Shown one piece after another: positions 61,788 through 64,000 of a stretch of DNA of 64,000 nucleotides; position 1 is the first letter of the stretch, and every line of letters begins with the position of its first letter. The DNA is from Poronia punctata. Lineage: Eukaryota; Ascomycota; Sordariomycetes; Xylariales; Xylariaceae. The position numbers and the translations under genes are program-made. The notes under the pieces are model-generated. The model was given only the letters and a program-made list of their open reading frames with translations, searched no databases and was not told the DNA's origin. The stretch is from NCBI GenBank assembly GCA_022579005.1, contig MU401481.1:186001-250000 (forward strand). The letters run 5' to 3'.

Positions 61788-63410
61788 TCATTCCTTCGGG
61801 AGTCGTGCCGCCAAAAAAGCCTGCACTTTCTCATCCGGCCGAGAGAGCCAGGCTTCATGCCACAAGTTATCTGGTATGGTAGCGTCAGGAATAAACCTCC
61901 TCAGGGTCCCGATCATTTCCCCCCGACGCTCGTAACTGACGCGGGAGGTGATCCCCAAGGTCACCGTATGCACGTAGCGGACCTGGTTGTATATCTCTAG
62001 TAGCTCCTCCACATCTTCCGCAGTGGTACCGGATGTGAATAGGGCTCCGAGCGTGCCTGCGTCTTCGATGGCTTGTGCGCCTCCCTGACCGAGAACTGAC
62101 TCTTAACGTCAGAAAGGAGTACTTTTCAGAAGCAACAGTAGTCTGGAGTAGAGAAGGAAGAACTTACGCGGAAGCGTCGGGTGTGCGGCATCCCCAATAA
62201 GGACGAGCTTCCCCTTGACAAAGGTCGGGGGTGGATCACGCGTGACGAGGCTCCATACTTTGACATCTTCCGCCATGCCACAAAGTGTCTGGACCGCCGG
62301 GTCAAATTCTTGAAGGTGTCCCAGGAGCTCAGTCAGGCTTCCACCGCTGAGCCAGGAGGACTCGCGCGCCGAAAGGTCGTCAGCGGCGCTAGATTGGATG
62401 ATGACGCCGCAGTTGAGGAGTCTGCCACCCCGGCAGGGATAGATGACTACTCTCGCCTTGTCTGCTACGAGCGTGGTCGTGGCGTTGAGCCCGAACTTGT
62501 TCAGTAAGTTCTTGACTGACGGGGCTGACTCGGCCGTCTCTGTCGGTACTAGGAATCGGAACACCTTTTGCCCCGTATTGACTTTCTCACGGCCGGTGCT
62601 GAGGACGGTCTCGACGGCCCGAGACTAAACTCGTTCAGTAGCCTATCACTCTGTATTCTAAGAATCTTACTCACATGCAGACCATCTGCCCCTATTATCA
62701 ACTCTCCCTGTACAGTTCGTCCATCAAGGAAATGGACTTCACCAGTGTCGGCGTTCTGTTCCATCATGGATCAATATCGAAATAATCATCACAAAACCGC
62801 AGGGCTCACTTACTACCGATTCCACCTTGGAGCGGAGGTGAATCTTTACTCCCCGTCCTTGATGACCTTTCTCAGCCAGTGATCTCAACGTGTTGTGAAG
62901 ATCGACGCGATGGGTCATCATATATGGATGTTCAATCCCGGTTTCCTCGATGGATTTCTTTATATCCTATAAATATACTTGTATCAGTAATCCTTATCGC
63001 CCTCTTCTTTCTGTCACCATATCTTGCTGAGAGTAGGAGAAGGAGCATTCCAAAAACGCTTACCGCAACCTTATCGATCAGTTCGACCTTACGCCCGTCC
63101 CAGACATTCACTGCCTCACAGGCGACAGGTTCGAGAGCACTGAAGTCGCACCCCCACATCTTCAGGAACCGGCTTGCGTTTGGAGCGACATGGATGGCCG
63201 CACCAACTTCGTTCAGAAACGACGAGCCTTCATAGATCTAAGTCATGGTTGTCAACACGACCATTCCGTCAAGAGGACTCTTCATCTCCCCAACTATCCA
63301 ATAGGAACTAACTGCAAGGGGGCACGTACCTCGACTTCGTGTCCAGCTCGGTTCAAAGCAATAGCGGCACTGAGACCGCCGATACCAGCGCCAACAACAA
63401 TGACCTTCAT
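61788..63410 (-). CDS. FAD-dependent monooxygenase (salicylate-hydroxylase-like, group A)
   Basis: Flavin hydroxylase that uses NAD(P)H and O2; the substrate is unknown. Six exons, complement(61788..62095, 62168..62624, 62675..62755, 62814..62966, 63064..63237, 63330..63410), give 417 aa with introns of 50-97 nt, all phases consistent. The N-terminal Rossmann fingerprint GAGIGGLSAAIALNRAG (residues 7-23) leads by splicing to IYEGSSF, the acidic end of the FAD-binding fold. HRVDLHNTLR (about 103) precedes the DG motif GADGLHS (about 166-172) and the GD motif LIGDAAHPTLP (about 304-314), which joins the next exon at LGQGGAQAIEDAG. All three flavoprotein motifs are intact, so the enzyme looks functional. 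No signal peptide or membrane anchor is seen. Resemblance is to salicylate hydroxylase-type enzymes rather than PaxM-type epoxidases. Confidence 0.88.
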
Positions 63411-64000
63411 CTTCAGCCAATATATGATATGCTTTTCTGTGGGTCGTTGCAGTCGTGGACGAGTTGTGATATTATATAATGGTGAACGAGTTTGTATTTT
63501 CATGAGCTCGGTATATATCCTATCCTATATATCATCACCTACGAACCCTCGACACGCACTCATCGCTTTCGGCCCAAGATGGCTCGCCCCAAAGCTTATC
63601 CCGAAACATCGAATCTCGTGTCTCTGCATCCTCCCGGCAGCGTTCGTGGGATGCGGGCGTCTTTTGCAAGCCTATAGGGAGTTCTATGTATCTGGTATTC
63701 TTTTACTCAATACCCATGGCGCGACTGCGACGATGATCTTACCCTTCGCGCGTTTATACACATCGGCCGAATATACTATCAATAGCCCAAGCTCTCTCGT
63801 GACGGTTTCATCCCCCGTCAGCATAATCGCCGTGACTCACACCGGGGTGGGTTGGGGGACTCGTGTGTGAACGCCCCTTTTTATTGCTGACAAAAAGAAA
63901 CGCCGGAATCCCGGGACTCCGGGTCGGAGTTAAGACAGGAGAAATAAATAATATATAAATAGGTAGCCACCCCGGTTCAGTCATGTGCCAGGAAAACGGC
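63411..64000. other. Right-end upstream region of the monooxygenase
   Basis: No supported gene. Open frames here are motif-free. A TATA-like AT-rich stretch lies at about 63940-63960; the next gene, if any, starts beyond the window. Confidence 0.5.

Overview
The window is nuclear DNA from a filamentous ascomycete, most likely a Sordariomycete. The genes have 0 to 5 short introns (about 50 to 165 nt) with GTAAGT-like donors and CTAAC or CTGAC branch sites. The proteins are typical of filamentous fungi, and a complex I subunit is present, which excludes Saccharomyces-type yeasts. Intergenic DNA is long and full of TACCTACC/GGTAGGTA motifs, microsatellites and homopolymer runs. Two 10-base N gaps (17662-17671 and 46580-46589) mark assembly breaks at G/C homopolymers.

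Layout, left to right. At 1-3974 (+) is a 5'-truncated eIF4G. It converges on POL1 (DNA polymerase alpha catalytic subunit, 5612-10305, -), which has two ACGCGT boxes upstream. Divergent from POL1 is a mitochondrial-type PPR protein (11160-13469, +), followed by a hypothetical protein (14352-15750, +). A repeat-rich spacer of about 4 kb contains gap 1. From 19.7 to 24.5 kb lies a compact block: CFIm25 (19738-20615, +), a YjbQ/UPF0047 protein (20878-21720, -), complex I NDUFS6 (22292-22975, -) and an Mpp6-like exosome cofactor (23582-24481, +). After a 5.4 kb gene-poor stretch come the insulysin-type peptidase STE23/IDE (29917-33244, +) and, convergent with it, the AAA/bromodomain ATPase YTA7 (34486-39522, -). 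Then follow a small hypothetical ORF (42831-43229, +), a WD40 protein (43650-45032, -), an 8.4 kb gene-poor stretch with gap 2, a BNI4-like protein (53399-55987, +), DUS1 (57654-59516, +), and finally a multi-pass membrane protein (59737-61143, -) beside an FAD monooxygenase (61788-63410, -).

Most genes are conserved housekeeping functions: translation initiation, replication, 3'-end processing, RNA surveillance, tRNA modification, chromatin and respiration. They do not form one pathway. The right-end pair (membrane protein plus FAD monooxygenase) is the only part that resembles accessory or secondary metabolism, and it could be the edge of a cluster continuing past the window. Gene models were built by hand from splice signals and reading-frame continuity. 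Names come from recognised motifs; no database search was run.
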